DNA of 64,000 nt from Haemophilus haemolyticus_L (lineage in GTDB: Bacteria; Pseudomonadota; Gammaproteobacteria; Enterobacterales; Pasteurellaceae), in NCBI RefSeq assembly GCF_003490595.1, contig NZ_QQGY01000009.1, positions 36,443 through 100,442 of the forward strand, given 5' to 3'. The notes below the pieces were generated by a model. That model worked only from the letters and a program-made list of their open reading frames with translations. It was not told the DNA's origin and did not search any database. Both the position numbers and the translations under genes were made by a program. Of the stretch, positions 1 through 8,781 are shown piece by piece (position 1 is the stretch's first letter; every line of letters begins with the position of its first letter).

Positions 1-321
1 ATAGTAACGACCATCTTTACGGTGACGATGTGGGAATTTTTTTGCTACATCAGTCAAGCCATCTAAAAAGTGATCGTGAATAACCACTAAACGACCATCT
101 TTAGTCATTGCTAAATCTTGCTCTAAATAATCAGCATGTTGTGCAAACGCAAGTGCTTTAGATTCTAAAGTATGCTCTGGTAAATAACCGCTAGCACCAC
201 GGTGAGCAATAATGATTTTGTCTGATTTCATTTGGGTGTTTGCCATGTTTGATGAATGGCTGCTGCAACCTGCAAGTACGCCAGCTGCTAATAAAGAAAG
301 CGCTAAAGTTTTAATTTTCAT
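1..321 (-). CDS. glpQ: Glycerophosphodiester phosphodiesterase GlpQ / protein D, 3' part outside window
   Basis: Only the first 107 codons are in the window. GlpQ hydrolyses glycerophosphodiesters to glycerol-3-phosphate plus an alcohol; in Haemophilus it is the surface-exposed lipoprotein called protein D. The N-terminus has a lipoprotein signal with lipobox LAGC and the lipidated Cys at residue 19. The GDPD catalytic motif HRGA starts at His40, and a second conserved stretch (VIHDHFLDGL) follows near residue 87. The ATG is preceded by AAGGAG. It is the last visible gene of a leftward operon glpT - unknown secreted protein - glpQ and starts 18 bp after its neighbour ends. It closely resembles H. 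influenzae protein D as I remember it, with a few substitutions. Confidence 0.93.
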   Translation of the reverse strand, partial: MKIKTLALSLLAAGVLAGCSSHSSNMANTQMKSDKIIIAHRGASGYLPEHTLESKALAFAQHADYLEQDLAMTKDGRLVVIHDHFLDGLTDVAKKFPHRHRKDGRYY

Positions 322-339
322 AAGTATTTTCTCCTTGAT

Positions 340-1251
340 TTACTTATTACATCTTGGTTTCATGTCGTAAAAATAGATTTCGCTAATTTCACGGTCATAA
401 CCTGGATAAAATCCTTTTGGCATCCCTAACACAATTTGTTTTCCTCGGTTTGCATGGACGAGTAGTTGTTTTGTTTTCGGATTAATATTCAAGCCTTCGA
501 TTTCTCCGACATCTCGAATATCATCTAAGGTTTTTTCTAAAACAACTCGAGCTTCATTATTTTTATCTGAGATTTCTACACGATAAATATGATCAGGTTC
601 TTTTTCATCTGCCGTACCGTCATCAGCGGTGACATAGAGATCACCGTTGTAGGCATAAACCCCTTGAATCCATTGTGGAACAGGTTGTAAATGCACTTTT
701 CGTTTATATTTACCTGTTGAAAGATCATATTCATATAAATAACGGCCACTTTCCTCACCAACCCAAGAAGCCATCCAAACTGAATTGTGAACGGTATCTA
801 CGGTGATGCCGGAAACTTCGACTTGACCTGACTCAGGATTAAAATCAACTGATCTTTTTAATGCGAGGGTTTCGGGATCATGAATCGCAATTTGAATATT
901 TTTACCTACGCCAGCATCAAACCATTCGGAGGAAACATAAAGTTCATTGTTGTAGATATCAATGTCGCCAATGTGATTGGCTTCCTTTTGGTAGCCGACA
1001 AAAGGATCTTTATTTTCTTTAACCAGTTTTCCATTCATATCATATTTAGCGAGGGTTTTGCTTCCGGATACATAAAGATGCTTTCCATCAGTTGTAATAC
1101 CTTGACGGCCATTTACTTCTAATACTTTATCCAATTTATAAGTATATTTAGGTAAAGCTGAATGATAAGGCGCTTCGCAAGTTTGATTTGCCGACACAGA
1201 TATCGCAAAAAGTGTACAACCTAATCCAATAGTAATCGATGATAATTTCAT
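340..1251 (-). CDS. Secreted beta-propeller-like protein of unknown function, between glpT and glpQ
   Basis: This 303-residue protein has a Sec signal peptide (MKLSSITIGLGCTLFAISVSA, cut near residue 21), so it is probably periplasmic. The mature part has repeated short segments of the type 'G-(I/V)-x-x-D-G-x-(L/V)-Y-V-(S/T)', for example near residues 54-63 and 200-210. With the many Y/W-D turns this suggests a six- or seven-bladed beta propeller of the YncE/SMP-30/SdiA-regulated kind. It has no membrane helix after the signal. One Cys lies just after the signal and one near the C-terminus, which could form a disulphide. It shares the glpT-glpQ transcription unit. A role in handling a glycerophosphodiester or sugar-phosphate is inference from context only; no catalytic residues can be named. 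Confidence 0.8.
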   Translation of the reverse strand: MKLSSITIGLGCTLFAISVSANQTCEAPYHSALPKYTYKLDKVLEVNGRQGITTDGKHLYVSGSKTLAKYDMNGKLVKENKDPFVGYQKEANHIGDIDIYNNELYVSSEWFDAGVGKNIQIAIHDPETLALKRSVDFNPESGQVEVSGITVDTVHNSVWMASWVGEESGRYLYEYDLSTGKYKRKVHLQPVPQWIQGVYAYNGDLYVTADDGTADEKEPDHIYRVEISDKNNEARVVLEKTLDDIRDVGEIEGLNINPKTKQLLVHANRGKQIVLGMPKGFYPGYDREISEIYFYDMKPRCNK

Positions 1252-1338
1252 AATTATTGTCTCCTTAACTATATGATTTATTTTGTGGGAAAGGAATCAA
1301 GATGCTCTATATCAGAAACTAAAATTAATTTTAGTTAC

Positions 1339-1376
1339 AAAAAAGGCGACCAAGCAATTTGCCCGCCGCCTTTTTT
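1339..1376 (-). terminator. Hairpin with T-run downstream of glpT, possible attenuator
   Basis: AAAAAAGGCG and CGCCTTTTTT are complementary arms around an 18-nt loop. It lies just after the glpT stop and before the next gene of the same operon, so it probably lowers rather than stops transcription into the downstream pair. Confidence 0.7.
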
Positions 1377-1383
1377 AAGCTAA

Positions 1384-2826
1384 TTATTTAGTACCGTAAG
1401 TATCGCCTAATTTCGCTTTGTGTTTTCCTTCTTCAACCATTACGATTAAGAGTAATAACACAGCTAATACGCCACCGCCGATCATTACGTAGAAACCACC
1501 GTCCCATCCGTAATGTTGAGCAGCCCAACCGATAACTGCAGATGCAGAAACTGTACCGCCTAAATAACCGAATAAACCGGTGAAACCTGCTGCAGTACCT
1601 GCTGCTTTTTTCGGTGCTAACTCAAGAGCATGTAAACCGATTAACATTACAGGACCATAGATTAAGAAACCGATTAAAGTCATTAAAATGAAGTCAGTTA
1701 ATTGGTATGGGTTTTCATACCAAGCTGCATAGTTTACAAGCTCTGCTTCAGGTGTAGCTGGGTTCATCCAGTATGCAACAACCGCTGCAGTGGTTAAGAT
1801 CATGAAGATGAAACCTGTTAAACCACGTTTACCTTTGAATACTTTATCTGATACCCAACCACATAATAATGTACCTGGAACCGCTGCTAATTCATAGATT
1901 GTGTATGCCCATGCGGTACCTTTAATGTTGAAGTGTTTTACTTCACTTAAGTAAACCGGAGACCATTTTAATACGCCGTAGCGGATTAAATATACGAATA
2001 CGTTAGCAATCGCGATGTACCATAACAATTTGTTTTTTAATACATAAGTTACGAAGATTTCTTTTGCAGTTAAATCGTTTTCGTAAGTTTTTTCGTTATA
2101 GTCATCTGGGTAGTCATTACGCCATTTTTCGATTGATGGTAAACCACAAGATTGTGGAGTATCACGCATGACGAAGTACACAGGAATTGCACAGATCATT
2201 GCTGCAATACCAGGGTAGTATAAAGATTGTTGCCAGATGTCTTTTGCTTGCGCTTCAATACCGTGAGTGCTGAAGAAAATTGCACTAGCTAATAACACCA
2301 TTGCACCAGGCATCATACCACCAATATTGTGCGCAGTATTCCAAATTGACACGATAGTACCGCGTTCAGATTTAGACCACCAGTGCACCATAGTACGACC
2401 ACATGGAGGCCAACCCATACCTTGGAACCAACCATTTAAGAAGATCATTACCCACATGATTGCGATACCAGAGGTTGCCCATGGGAATAGACCCATTAAG
2501 GTCATACATAAACCAGATAGTAATAAACCAAATGGTAGGAATACACGTGGGTTAGAACGGTCAGACATACCAGCCATTACGAATTTTGATAAACCGTAAG
2601 CAAGACCAGCTGCAGAACCGATTACACCAAGCTCAGCTTTTGTATAAAGACCAGCTTGAATTAAACCAGGTTGTGCTAAGTCAAAGTTTGCACGCACGAA
2701 ATAGTATGCGGCATAACCAAAGAAGATCCCTGCGAATACTTGCCAACGTAAGCGTTTATACGTGGAATCAATTTTTTCCGCTGGAAGTTCCGCAATATGC
2801 GGAGCGGGTTTGAATGGTCCAAACAT
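1384..2826 (-). CDS. glpT: Glycerol-3-phosphate:phosphate antiporter GlpT
   Basis: Major facilitator (OPA family) inner-membrane antiporter that brings in glycerol-3-phosphate in exchange for phosphate. It has 480 residues and about 12 hydrophobic segments. The early motif RWQVFAGIFFGYAAYYFVR and the GMGWPPCGRTMVHWW stretch, with its substrate-pocket arginine, are typical of GlpT. The frame stays open five codons further to a TTG, but those codons are the ribosome-binding sequence itself (GGAG, 9 bp before the ATG), so I start at the ATG encoding MFGPFKP. It is the first gene of the leftward glpT-unknown-glpQ operon and is divergent from glpABC. Confidence 0.95.
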   Translation of the reverse strand: MFGPFKPAPHIAELPAEKIDSTYKRLRWQVFAGIFFGYAAYYFVRANFDLAQPGLIQAGLYTKAELGVIGSAAGLAYGLSKFVMAGMSDRSNPRVFLPFGLLLSGLCMTLMGLFPWATSGIAIMWVMIFLNGWFQGMGWPPCGRTMVHWWSKSERGTIVSIWNTAHNIGGMMPGAMVLLASAIFFSTHGIEAQAKDIWQQSLYYPGIAAMICAIPVYFVMRDTPQSCGLPSIEKWRNDYPDDYNEKTYENDLTAKEIFVTYVLKNKLLWYIAIANVFVYLIRYGVLKWSPVYLSEVKHFNIKGTAWAYTIYELAAVPGTLLCGWVSDKVFKGKRGLTGFIFMILTTAAVVAYWMNPATPEAELVNYAAWYENPYQLTDFILMTLIGFLIYGPVMLIGLHALELAPKKAAGTAAGFTGLFGYLGGTVSASAVIGWAAQHYGWDGGFYVMIGGGVLAVLLLLIVMVEEGKHKAKLGDTYGTK

Positions 2827-2897
2827 AATTTTTTTCTCCAACTTTTAATTATGTGTAAGTTTTATTCACCCTTTATTAGACAGTAAGGGATAGGCGC

Positions 2898-2903
2898 ATA
2901 ATA
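2898..2903 (-). promoter_or_regulatory. Probable glpT -10 element
   Basis: TATTAT on the minus strand, giving a start near 2890. The upstream CRP site is then centred about 60-61 bp before the start, the classic class I spacing. No good -35 is visible, as expected for an activator-dependent promoter. Confidence 0.45.
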
Positions 2904-2942
2904 AAAGAAAATAAAAAATAAGGAAGTAAAAAAAGTAAAAAA

Positions 2943-2958
2943 TGTGAAGTGTTTCACA
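2943..2958. promoter_or_regulatory. CRP (CAP) site, glpT-proximal
   Basis: TGTGA-AGTGTT-TCACA: both half-sites match the CRP consensus exactly. It lies between the divergent glpT and glpA promoters. Confidence 0.85.
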
Positions 2959-2994
2959 AAATTTTTACACCATTTGAGCGAATCCGAAAATTAT

Positions 2995-3010
2995 TGTGAT
3001 CGCTATCACA
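2995..3010. promoter_or_regulatory. CRP (CAP) site, glpA-proximal
   Basis: TGTGA-TCGCTA-TCACA, a second perfect CRP consensus, 52 bp (about five helical turns) from the first. It is centred about 70 bp upstream of the predicted glpA start, a class I position. Confidence 0.88.
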
Positions 3011-3037
3011 AAATTGTTTTCTTTTGCGCTCAAAATG

Positions 3038-3066
3038 TTGTTAATTTTGCCGCACTTCTCTACAAT
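3038..3066 (+). promoter_or_regulatory. Predicted glpABC promoter
   Basis: TTGTTA and TACAAT separated by 17 bp, predicting transcription start near 3073. Confidence 0.6.
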
Positions 3067-3119
3067 GCCTGTGATTTTTATATTACTTTTTTGTTAAATT
3101 TTGGGAATTGGGGGTAAAC

Positions 3120-4811
3120 ATGGGATTATCGCCTAGCATGTACAAAGATGTTGGAGATTTTTCGCCACTCAGTACCGATGTCATTATTATCGGTGGTGGC
3201 GCAACCGGTGCAGGTATTGCGCGTGACTGTGCACTTCGTGGCATTGATTGTATTTTATTGGAACGCCGCGATATTGCGACCGGTGCGACAGGACGCAACC
3301 ACGGATTATTACACAGTGGCGCGCGTTATGCTGTGAACGACCAAGAATCTGCTGAAGAATGTATTAAAGAAAACCGTATTTTGCGCAAAATTGCGCGTCA
3401 TTGCGTAGATGAAACAGAAGGCTTATTTATCACGTTGCCTGAAGATTCTCTCGACTATCAAAAAACCTTCCTTGAGAGCTGTGCAAAATCTGGAATTGAT
3501 GCGCAAGCCATTGATCCTGATTTAGCTAAAATTATGGAGCCTTCTGTAAACCCAGATTTAGTGGGCGCTGTTGTTGTGCCAGATGGTTCGATTGACCCAT
3601 TCCGTTTAACTGCCTCTAATATGATGGATGCAACAGAAAACGGCGCAAAAATATTCACTTATTGCGAAGTAAAAAATTTGATTCGTGAAGGTGGAAAAGT
3701 GATTGGTGTGAATGTGTACGATCACAAAAATCGTAGAGAACGCCAATTTTTTGCACCACTTGTTGTGAATGCTGGTGGTATTTGGGGGCAAGGGATTGCG
3801 GAATATGCCGATCTCAAAATCAAAATGTTCCCTGCAAAAGGTGCATTGCTCGTAATGGGCCATCGCATTAATAAACTTGTCATTAACCGCTGCCGTAAAC
3901 CGGCTGATGCGGATATTCTAGTTCCAGGCGATACAATTTGTGTGATTGGTACAACCTCAAGTCGTGTTCCTTATGATCAAATCGATAACATGCAAGTGAC
4001 GCCAGAAGAAGTAGATATTCTTTTCCGTGAAGGGGAAAAACTCGCACCTAGCTTACGCCATACTCGCGTATTACGTGCTTATGCTGGGGTGCGTCCATTA
4101 GTTGCAAGTGATGATGATCCATCAGGTCGTAATGTGAGTCGTGGTATTGTGTTACTTGACCATGCAGAACGTGATGGCTTAGATGGCTTTATTACAATCA
4201 CTGGCGGTAAGTTAATGACTTATCGTTTAATGGCTGAATGGGCGACCGACCTTGTTTGTAAAAAACTCAATAAAACGGCTCGTTGTGTAACAGCGGAGCA
4301 ACCTCTACCTGGCTCTACTGAAAGTCGTCAAGAGACCAATCAAAAAGTCATTTCATTACCAAGTACCATTCGTTATTCTGCTGTGTATCGTCATGGTTCA
4401 CGCGCTACTCGTTTGCTTGAAAAAGAACGTTTAGATCGTTCAATGGTTTGTGAATGTGAGGCAGTGACGGCAGGCGAAGTTCGCTATGCAATTGATGAAC
4501 TCGGTGTAAATAACATTGTGGATTTACGTCGCCGTACACGTGTTGGTATGGGTACTTGCCAAGCTGAACTATGTGCATGTCGTGCTGCAGGCTTAATGAA
4601 CCGTTTTGAAGTGGCAACACCAACTCAATCAACCACTCAACTCTCTGCCTTTATGGAAGAGCGCTGGCGTGGTATTGAGCCGATTGCTTGGGGTGAAGCG
4701 ATTCGCGAAGCCGAATTTACATCTTGGATGTATGGTAGCGTATTAGGTTTAAATGATGTGAAACCGCTTGATGAACAAGCACAACAAGGGACGGATAGCA
4801 ATGAATTTTGA
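3120..4811 (+). CDS. glpA: Anaerobic glycerol-3-phosphate dehydrogenase subunit A
   Basis: Catalytic FAD subunit of the GlpABC complex, which oxidises glycerol-3-phosphate to dihydroxyacetone phosphate and passes electrons to menaquinone. It has 563 residues. The dinucleotide-binding loop GGGATGAG begins near residue 25. A C-terminal BFD-type [2Fe-2S] motif has Cys444, Cys446, Cys480 and Cys485 (CxC...CxxxxC). An in-frame TTG lies four codons upstream, but the GGGGG ribosome-binding sequence overlaps it, so the ATG at MGLSPSMYK is chosen. It overlaps glpB by 11 bp, implying translational coupling. Confidence 0.96.
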   Translation: MGLSPSMYKDVGDFSPLSTDVIIIGGGATGAGIARDCALRGIDCILLERRDIATGATGRNHGLLHSGARYAVNDQESAEECIKENRILRKIARHCVDETEGLFITLPEDSLDYQKTFLESCAKSGIDAQAIDPDLAKIMEPSVNPDLVGAVVVPDGSIDPFRLTASNMMDATENGAKIFTYCEVKNLIREGGKVIGVNVYDHKNRRERQFFAPLVVNAGGIWGQGIAEYADLKIKMFPAKGALLVMGHRINKLVINRCRKPADADILVPGDTICVIGTTSSRVPYDQIDNMQVTPEEVDILFREGEKLAPSLRHTRVLRAYAGVRPLVASDDDPSGRNVSRGIVLLDHAERDGLDGFITITGGKLMTYRLMAEWATDLVCKKLNKTARCVTAEQPLPGSTESRQETNQKVISLPSTIRYSAVYRHGSRATRLLEKERLDRSMVCECEAVTAGEVRYAIDELGVNNIVDLRRRTRVGMGTCQAELCACRAAGLMNRFEVATPTQSTTQLSAFMEERWRGIEPIAWGEAIREAEFTSWMYGSVLGLNDVKPLDEQAQQGTDSNEF

Positions 4812-6099
4812 TGTAGCCATTATTGGCGGTGGTTTGGCGGGTTTAACCTGTGGCATCGCCCTTCAACAACGCGGCAAACGTTGCGTGATTATCAACAACG
4901 GTCAAGCAGCCATTGATTTTGCATCCGGATCTTTAGATTTATTAAGCCGTATGCCATCAACTCCAAATGGAGAAGGTCGTGCGGTAGAAAATTTAAAAGA
5001 AAATATCACCGCACTTCGCGATGAATTACCTGCTCACCCTTATAGTTTATTGGGTGCAGAGAAAGTGCTTGCTAAAGCACAAGATTTTGAACGTTTAGCC
5101 AATGAATTAAATCTTGATTTAATTGGTTCTACGGAAAAAAATCACTGGCGTGTAACAGGCTTAGGCAGTTTGCGTGGTGCGTGGCTTTCACCAAACAGTG
5201 TGCCAACTGTGCAAGGCAATGAACGTTTTCCGTATAAACGTATTACAGTGCTTGGTATCGAAGGTTATCACGATTTTCAACCGCAACTTTTAGCGGCGAA
5301 TTTGGTGTTAAACCCACAATTTGAACATTGTGAGGTGACCAGTGGTTTCTTAAATATTCCACAATTAGACGAGCTTCGCAAAAATGCTCGTGAGTTCCGT
5401 AGTGTAAATATCTCTCAACTTCTAGAGCATAAACTTGCGTTCAATGATCTTGTTAAAGAAATTATTGAATCAGCTCAAGGCGCAGATGCAGTATTTTTAC
5501 CGGCTTGTTTTGGTTTAGAAAACCAAGAATTTATGACCGCACTTCGTGATGCAACTAAACTTGCATTATTTGAATTACCAACATTGCCACCATCATTACT
5601 CGGTATGCGCCAGCGTATTCAATTACGCCGTAAATTTGAATCCCTTGGTGGTTTAATGATTAACGGTGATAGTGCATTGAGTGCAACATTTGAAGGAAAT
5701 CAAGTCAGTTGTATTAATACTCGCTTGCTCGAAGATGAAGAAATCAGCGCAGATAATTTCGTACTGGCTTCAGGCAGTTTCTTCAGTAAAGGACTCATTT
5801 CTGAATTCGATAAAATTTATGAGCCGGTTTTTGAATCCGATATTATCGGTGTTGAAGGCTTTAACGATAAAGACCGTTTCACTTGGACTGCTCATCGTTT
5901 TGCTCATCCACAACCTTATCAATCTGCTGGTGTGGCAATTAATGCTCAATGCCAAGTGCAAAAGAGCGGTCAATATTTAACGAATTTATATGCCGTCGGT
6001 AATGTAATTGGTGGGTTTAATGCGCTTGAGCTTGGTTGTGGTTCGGGTGTGGCTGTTGTAACTGCCTTGACGGTTGCTGATGAAATCTTGGCGAAATAA
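4801..6099 (+). CDS. glpB: Anaerobic glycerol-3-phosphate dehydrogenase subunit B
   Basis: 432-residue flavoprotein subunit of GlpABC. The N-terminal loop VAIIGGGLAGLTCG binds a dinucleotide cofactor, and the C-terminal GNVIGGFNALELGCGSGVA closes the FAD site. The frame opens 11 codons earlier inside glpA, but AAGGGA lies at proper distance from the ATG at 4801, which gives MNFDVAIIGGG, the usual family start. The order glpA-glpB-glpC is conserved with enteric bacteria. Confidence 0.95.
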   Translation: MNFDVAIIGGGLAGLTCGIALQQRGKRCVIINNGQAAIDFASGSLDLLSRMPSTPNGEGRAVENLKENITALRDELPAHPYSLLGAEKVLAKAQDFERLANELNLDLIGSTEKNHWRVTGLGSLRGAWLSPNSVPTVQGNERFPYKRITVLGIEGYHDFQPQLLAANLVLNPQFEHCEVTSGFLNIPQLDELRKNAREFRSVNISQLLEHKLAFNDLVKEIIESAQGADAVFLPACFGLENQEFMTALRDATKLALFELPTLPPSLLGMRQRIQLRRKFESLGGLMINGDSALSATFEGNQVSCINTRLLEDEEISADNFVLASGSFFSKGLISEFDKIYEPVFESDIIGVEGFNDKDRFTWTAHRFAHPQPYQSAGVAINAQCQVQKSGQYLTNLYAVGNVIGGFNALELGCGSGVAVVTALTVADEILAK

Positions 6100-6110
6100 G
6101 GGGGAATAAT

Positions 6111-7391
6111 ATGGATAATAATATTCAACGACTCATTGATAGTGCAAAACAATCCCTTAATTCACCTGAAAGCCATAAATATATCGACGAAAGTTTTGAA
6201 AGCTGTATTAAATGTACGGCTTGTACCGCTGTTTGTCCGGTTTCACGCAACAACCCACTTTATCCTGGTCCAAAACAATCTGGCCCAGATGGTGAGCGTT
6301 TACGCTTGAAATCAGCTGAACTTTACGATGAAGCACTTAAATATTGTACCAACTGCAAACGTTGTGAAGTGGCTTGTCCGTCAGATGTGAAAATCGGTGA
6401 TTTAATTGTGCGTGCGCGTAATAATCACTTAGCGCAGTCTAAAAAACCGTTAATGAATAAATTGCGTGATGCGATTTTAAGTAACACTGATGTAATGGGG
6501 AAAATCAATACGCCATTAGCGCCGATTGTAAACACCATCACAAGCCTAAAAGCGACCAAATTTATGTTGGAAAAAACGCTTAAAATCAGTAAAGAACGTA
6601 CTTTACCTAAATATGCGTTTGGCACGTTCCGTAGCTGGTATATGAAAAATGCGTTACAAGACCAACAAAAATTTGAGCGTAAAGTCGCGTATTATCATGG
6701 TTGCTATGTGAACTATAATAATCCACAGCTTGGTAAAGAATTCCTTAAAGTGTTCAATGCGATGAACATTGGGGTGATGTTACTAGAAAAAGAAAAATGT
6801 TGTGGTTTACCATTAATGGTGAACGGTTTCCCAGAGCGTGCACGTAATATCGCACAGTTCAATACCGATTACATTGGAAAAATGGTAGATGAAAATGGAC
6901 TAGACGTGATCAGTGAAGCATCAAGTTGTTCACTTAATCTGCGTGATGAATACCATCATATTTTAGGCATCGACAATGCTAAAGTGCGTCCGCATATTCA
7001 TATGGTGACACCATTCTTATACCAACTTTTCAAAGAAGGTAAAACATTACCGTTGAAACCACTTAAACTTCGAGTGGCTTATCACACTGCTTGTCACGTA
7101 GATAAAGCAGGTTGGGCACCTTATACTTTAGAAGTGTTGAAAAAAATTCCTGGTTTAGAAATCATTATGTTACCTAGTCAATGTTGTGGTATTGCGGGGA
7201 CTTACGGTTTTAAATCAGAAAACTATGAGGTTTCACAATCTATTGGTAAAAACCTATTCGATAACATTAACGAAGGTGGATTTGATTACGTCATATCTGA
7301 ATGTCAAACCTGTAAATGGCAAATTGATATGTCATCTAACGTGACCTGTATTCACCCATTAACCTTACTCTGTATGTCGATGGATGCTTAA
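6111..7391 (+). CDS. glpC: Anaerobic glycerol-3-phosphate dehydrogenase subunit C
   Basis: Iron-sulphur, membrane-anchoring subunit of GlpABC, 426 residues. Two ferredoxin-type CxxCxxCxxxCP motifs bind [4Fe-4S] clusters, at Cys32/35/38/42 and Cys79/82/85/89. Two CCG-domain cysteine motifs (KCCGLPL near 230 and QCCGIAG near 357) are those of the heterodisulphide-reductase-like family. It starts 11 bp after glpB with a strong GGGGG ribosome-binding site and is the last gene of the operon. Confidence 0.95.
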   Translation: MDNNIQRLIDSAKQSLNSPESHKYIDESFESCIKCTACTAVCPVSRNNPLYPGPKQSGPDGERLRLKSAELYDEALKYCTNCKRCEVACPSDVKIGDLIVRARNNHLAQSKKPLMNKLRDAILSNTDVMGKINTPLAPIVNTITSLKATKFMLEKTLKISKERTLPKYAFGTFRSWYMKNALQDQQKFERKVAYYHGCYVNYNNPQLGKEFLKVFNAMNIGVMLLEKEKCCGLPLMVNGFPERARNIAQFNTDYIGKMVDENGLDVISEASSCSLNLRDEYHHILGIDNAKVRPHIHMVTPFLYQLFKEGKTLPLKPLKLRVAYHTACHVDKAGWAPYTLEVLKKIPGLEIIMLPSQCCGIAGTYGFKSENYEVSQSIGKNLFDNINEGGFDYVISECQTCKWQIDMSSNVTCIHPLTLLCMSMDA

Positions 7392-7399
7392 AAATAAGA

Positions 7400-7430
7400 A
7401 AAATGCACTTTGTAATGAAGTGCATTTTTT
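7400..7430 (+). terminator. glpABC terminator
   Basis: Perfect 11-bp stem AAAATGCACTT / AAGTGCATTTT with a 7-nt loop, ending in a T-run. Confidence 0.88.
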
Positions 7431-7442
7431 ATAAGTAGAAAA

Positions 7443-7451
7443 AAGTGCGGT
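7443..7451 (+). repeat. DNA uptake sequence
   Basis: AAGTGCGGT core followed by AAATTTT, the Hin-type uptake signal with its A/T flank. Confidence 0.9.
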
Positions 7452-7464
7452 AAATTTTATTTGT

Positions 7465-7745
7465 ATCCAAAAAGCTAGACTAAACAAATTAACTATTGAG
7501 GTGAAGATTTTATTATGGGTAAACATTACACAATCAAATTTAAAATAGGTTCTCCAACCAATTCTGAATAGGAAAATGAGAATCAGCAGATACTGCTAGT
7601 TTTTATAATAAATAAGATCAATGGTTCAAACCAAGGCTGGCGTATCAAATGGCAACTTATCGATGAATTCAACTGAAATTAAAAGGACTGAATTTGACAT
7701 AATATCGTCATCAGTCCTTAATTAAATAGTCTAGGTTTGGGGGCA
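7465..7745 (-). mobile_element. Internally deleted IS3-family (IS150-like) remnant
   Basis: The ends are imperfect inverted repeats: ATCCAAAAAGCTAGAC at 7465-7480 and the complement of GTCTAGGTTTGGGGGC at 7729-7744. They resemble the intact terminal repeat seen at 63879. Just inside the left end is a start resembling OrfA (MGKHYTIKFK, then frame lost). Near the right end is a copy of the transposase C-terminal coding sequence (IQLKLKG, bases about 7662-7695) preceded by an in-frame TGA. Everything between is gone, so about 280 bp remain and no product is made. The right end also carries a hairpin (AAGGACTGA / TCAGTCCTT) just past the asnA stop. Confidence 0.72.
7683..7720 (-). terminator. asnA terminator supplied by the IS remnant
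   Basis: AAGGACTGA and TCAGTCCTT pair around a loop. On the minus strand the stem runs into CCTTTTAATTT. It is the first hairpin after the asnA stop. Confidence 0.55.
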
Positions 7746-7752
7746 AATCAAT

Positions 7753-8745
7753 TTACAGAATATTTGAAAATTCTTCTAACATTTCTTTTGGCCATACGCT
7801 TGATTGCACTTCACCGATATGTTTTTTACGAAGTAAAAGCATTGCTAAGCGAGATTGACCGATACCACCGCCGATAGTTAATGGTAATTTTCCGTTTAAT
7901 AAATCTTGGTGCCAATCCATTTTTAAACGGTCTTCATCGCCCGTTAGGCCAACTTGTAAGCGTAATGCACTTTCATCTACGCGAATGCCCATTGAGGAAA
8001 GTTCAAATGCTTTGCCTAATTGGTCGTTCCATACCAAAATATCACCGTTTAAGCCTTTGTAGCCATTTTCAGATTCAGTTGTCCAGTCGTCATAGTCAGG
8101 CGCACGACCATCATGAGATTTGCCATCTGAAAGTTTGCCGCCAATGCCGATTAAGAATACTGCGCCGTATTCTTTACAAATTGCGTTTTCACGTTCTTTA
8201 CTGCTTAAATCTGGATAGCGTTTTACTAAATCTTCGCTGTGCACAAAGGTAATGTGTTTTGGAAGAATTGAAGGAATATCAAAACGTGCTTCTACGGCTA
8301 ATTCTGTTAAACGAATAGCACGATAAATAGAATTTACCGTTTCTTTTAAGTATGCAAAGTTACGACGACCTTCAGGAATCACTTTTTCCCAGTCCCATTG
8401 ATCCACATAAACAGAGTGCGTTGGATCAAGAGAATCTTCATCTGGGCGTAATGCTTTCATATGAACAAACAAGCCTTCGCCTTCTTTAAAGTTGAAGCGC
8501 GCAAGGGTATGGCGTTTCCATTTAGCAAGAGAATGTACAACTTCAAATACGGCATTTGGAATACATTTCACGTTAACTTGAACGGCTTTTTCAATGCCAG
8601 ATAAGTTATCTTGCATTCCGTTACCCACTTGGCTCAAGATGGGGCCTTGTACTTCAATAATACCAAGTTGTTCAATAAGATTTTGCGTGAAAGTGTTCTT
8701 CACAAAGCTGATTTCTTGTTGTTGTAAAATAAATGTCTTTTTCAT
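7753..8745 (-). CDS. asnA: Aspartate-ammonia ligase (asparagine synthetase A)
   Basis: Makes asparagine from aspartate, ammonia and ATP; a class II aminoacyl-tRNA-synthetase-like fold acting as a dimer. It has 330 residues, the standard family length. Conserved pieces include LSGIEKAVQV near residue 42, WDWEKVIPEGRRN near 125 and the C-terminal GGGIGQSRLAMLLL. The frame extends 16 codons upstream, but AAGG lies 8 bp before the ATG at MKKTFILQQ, so I use that start. It is divergent from its regulator asnC. Confidence 0.96.
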   Translation of the reverse strand: MKKTFILQQQEISFVKNTFTQNLIEQLGIIEVQGPILSQVGNGMQDNLSGIEKAVQVNVKCIPNAVFEVVHSLAKWKRHTLARFNFKEGEGLFVHMKALRPDEDSLDPTHSVYVDQWDWEKVIPEGRRNFAYLKETVNSIYRAIRLTELAVEARFDIPSILPKHITFVHSEDLVKRYPDLSSKERENAICKEYGAVFLIGIGGKLSDGKSHDGRAPDYDDWTTESENGYKGLNGDILVWNDQLGKAFELSSMGIRVDESALRLQVGLTGDEDRLKMDWHQDLLNGKLPLTIGGGIGQSRLAMLLLRKKHIGEVQSSVWPKEMLEEFSNIL

Positions 8746-8781
8746 TTTGATAACCTTTTTTAATGAGGAATAATATTTTTG

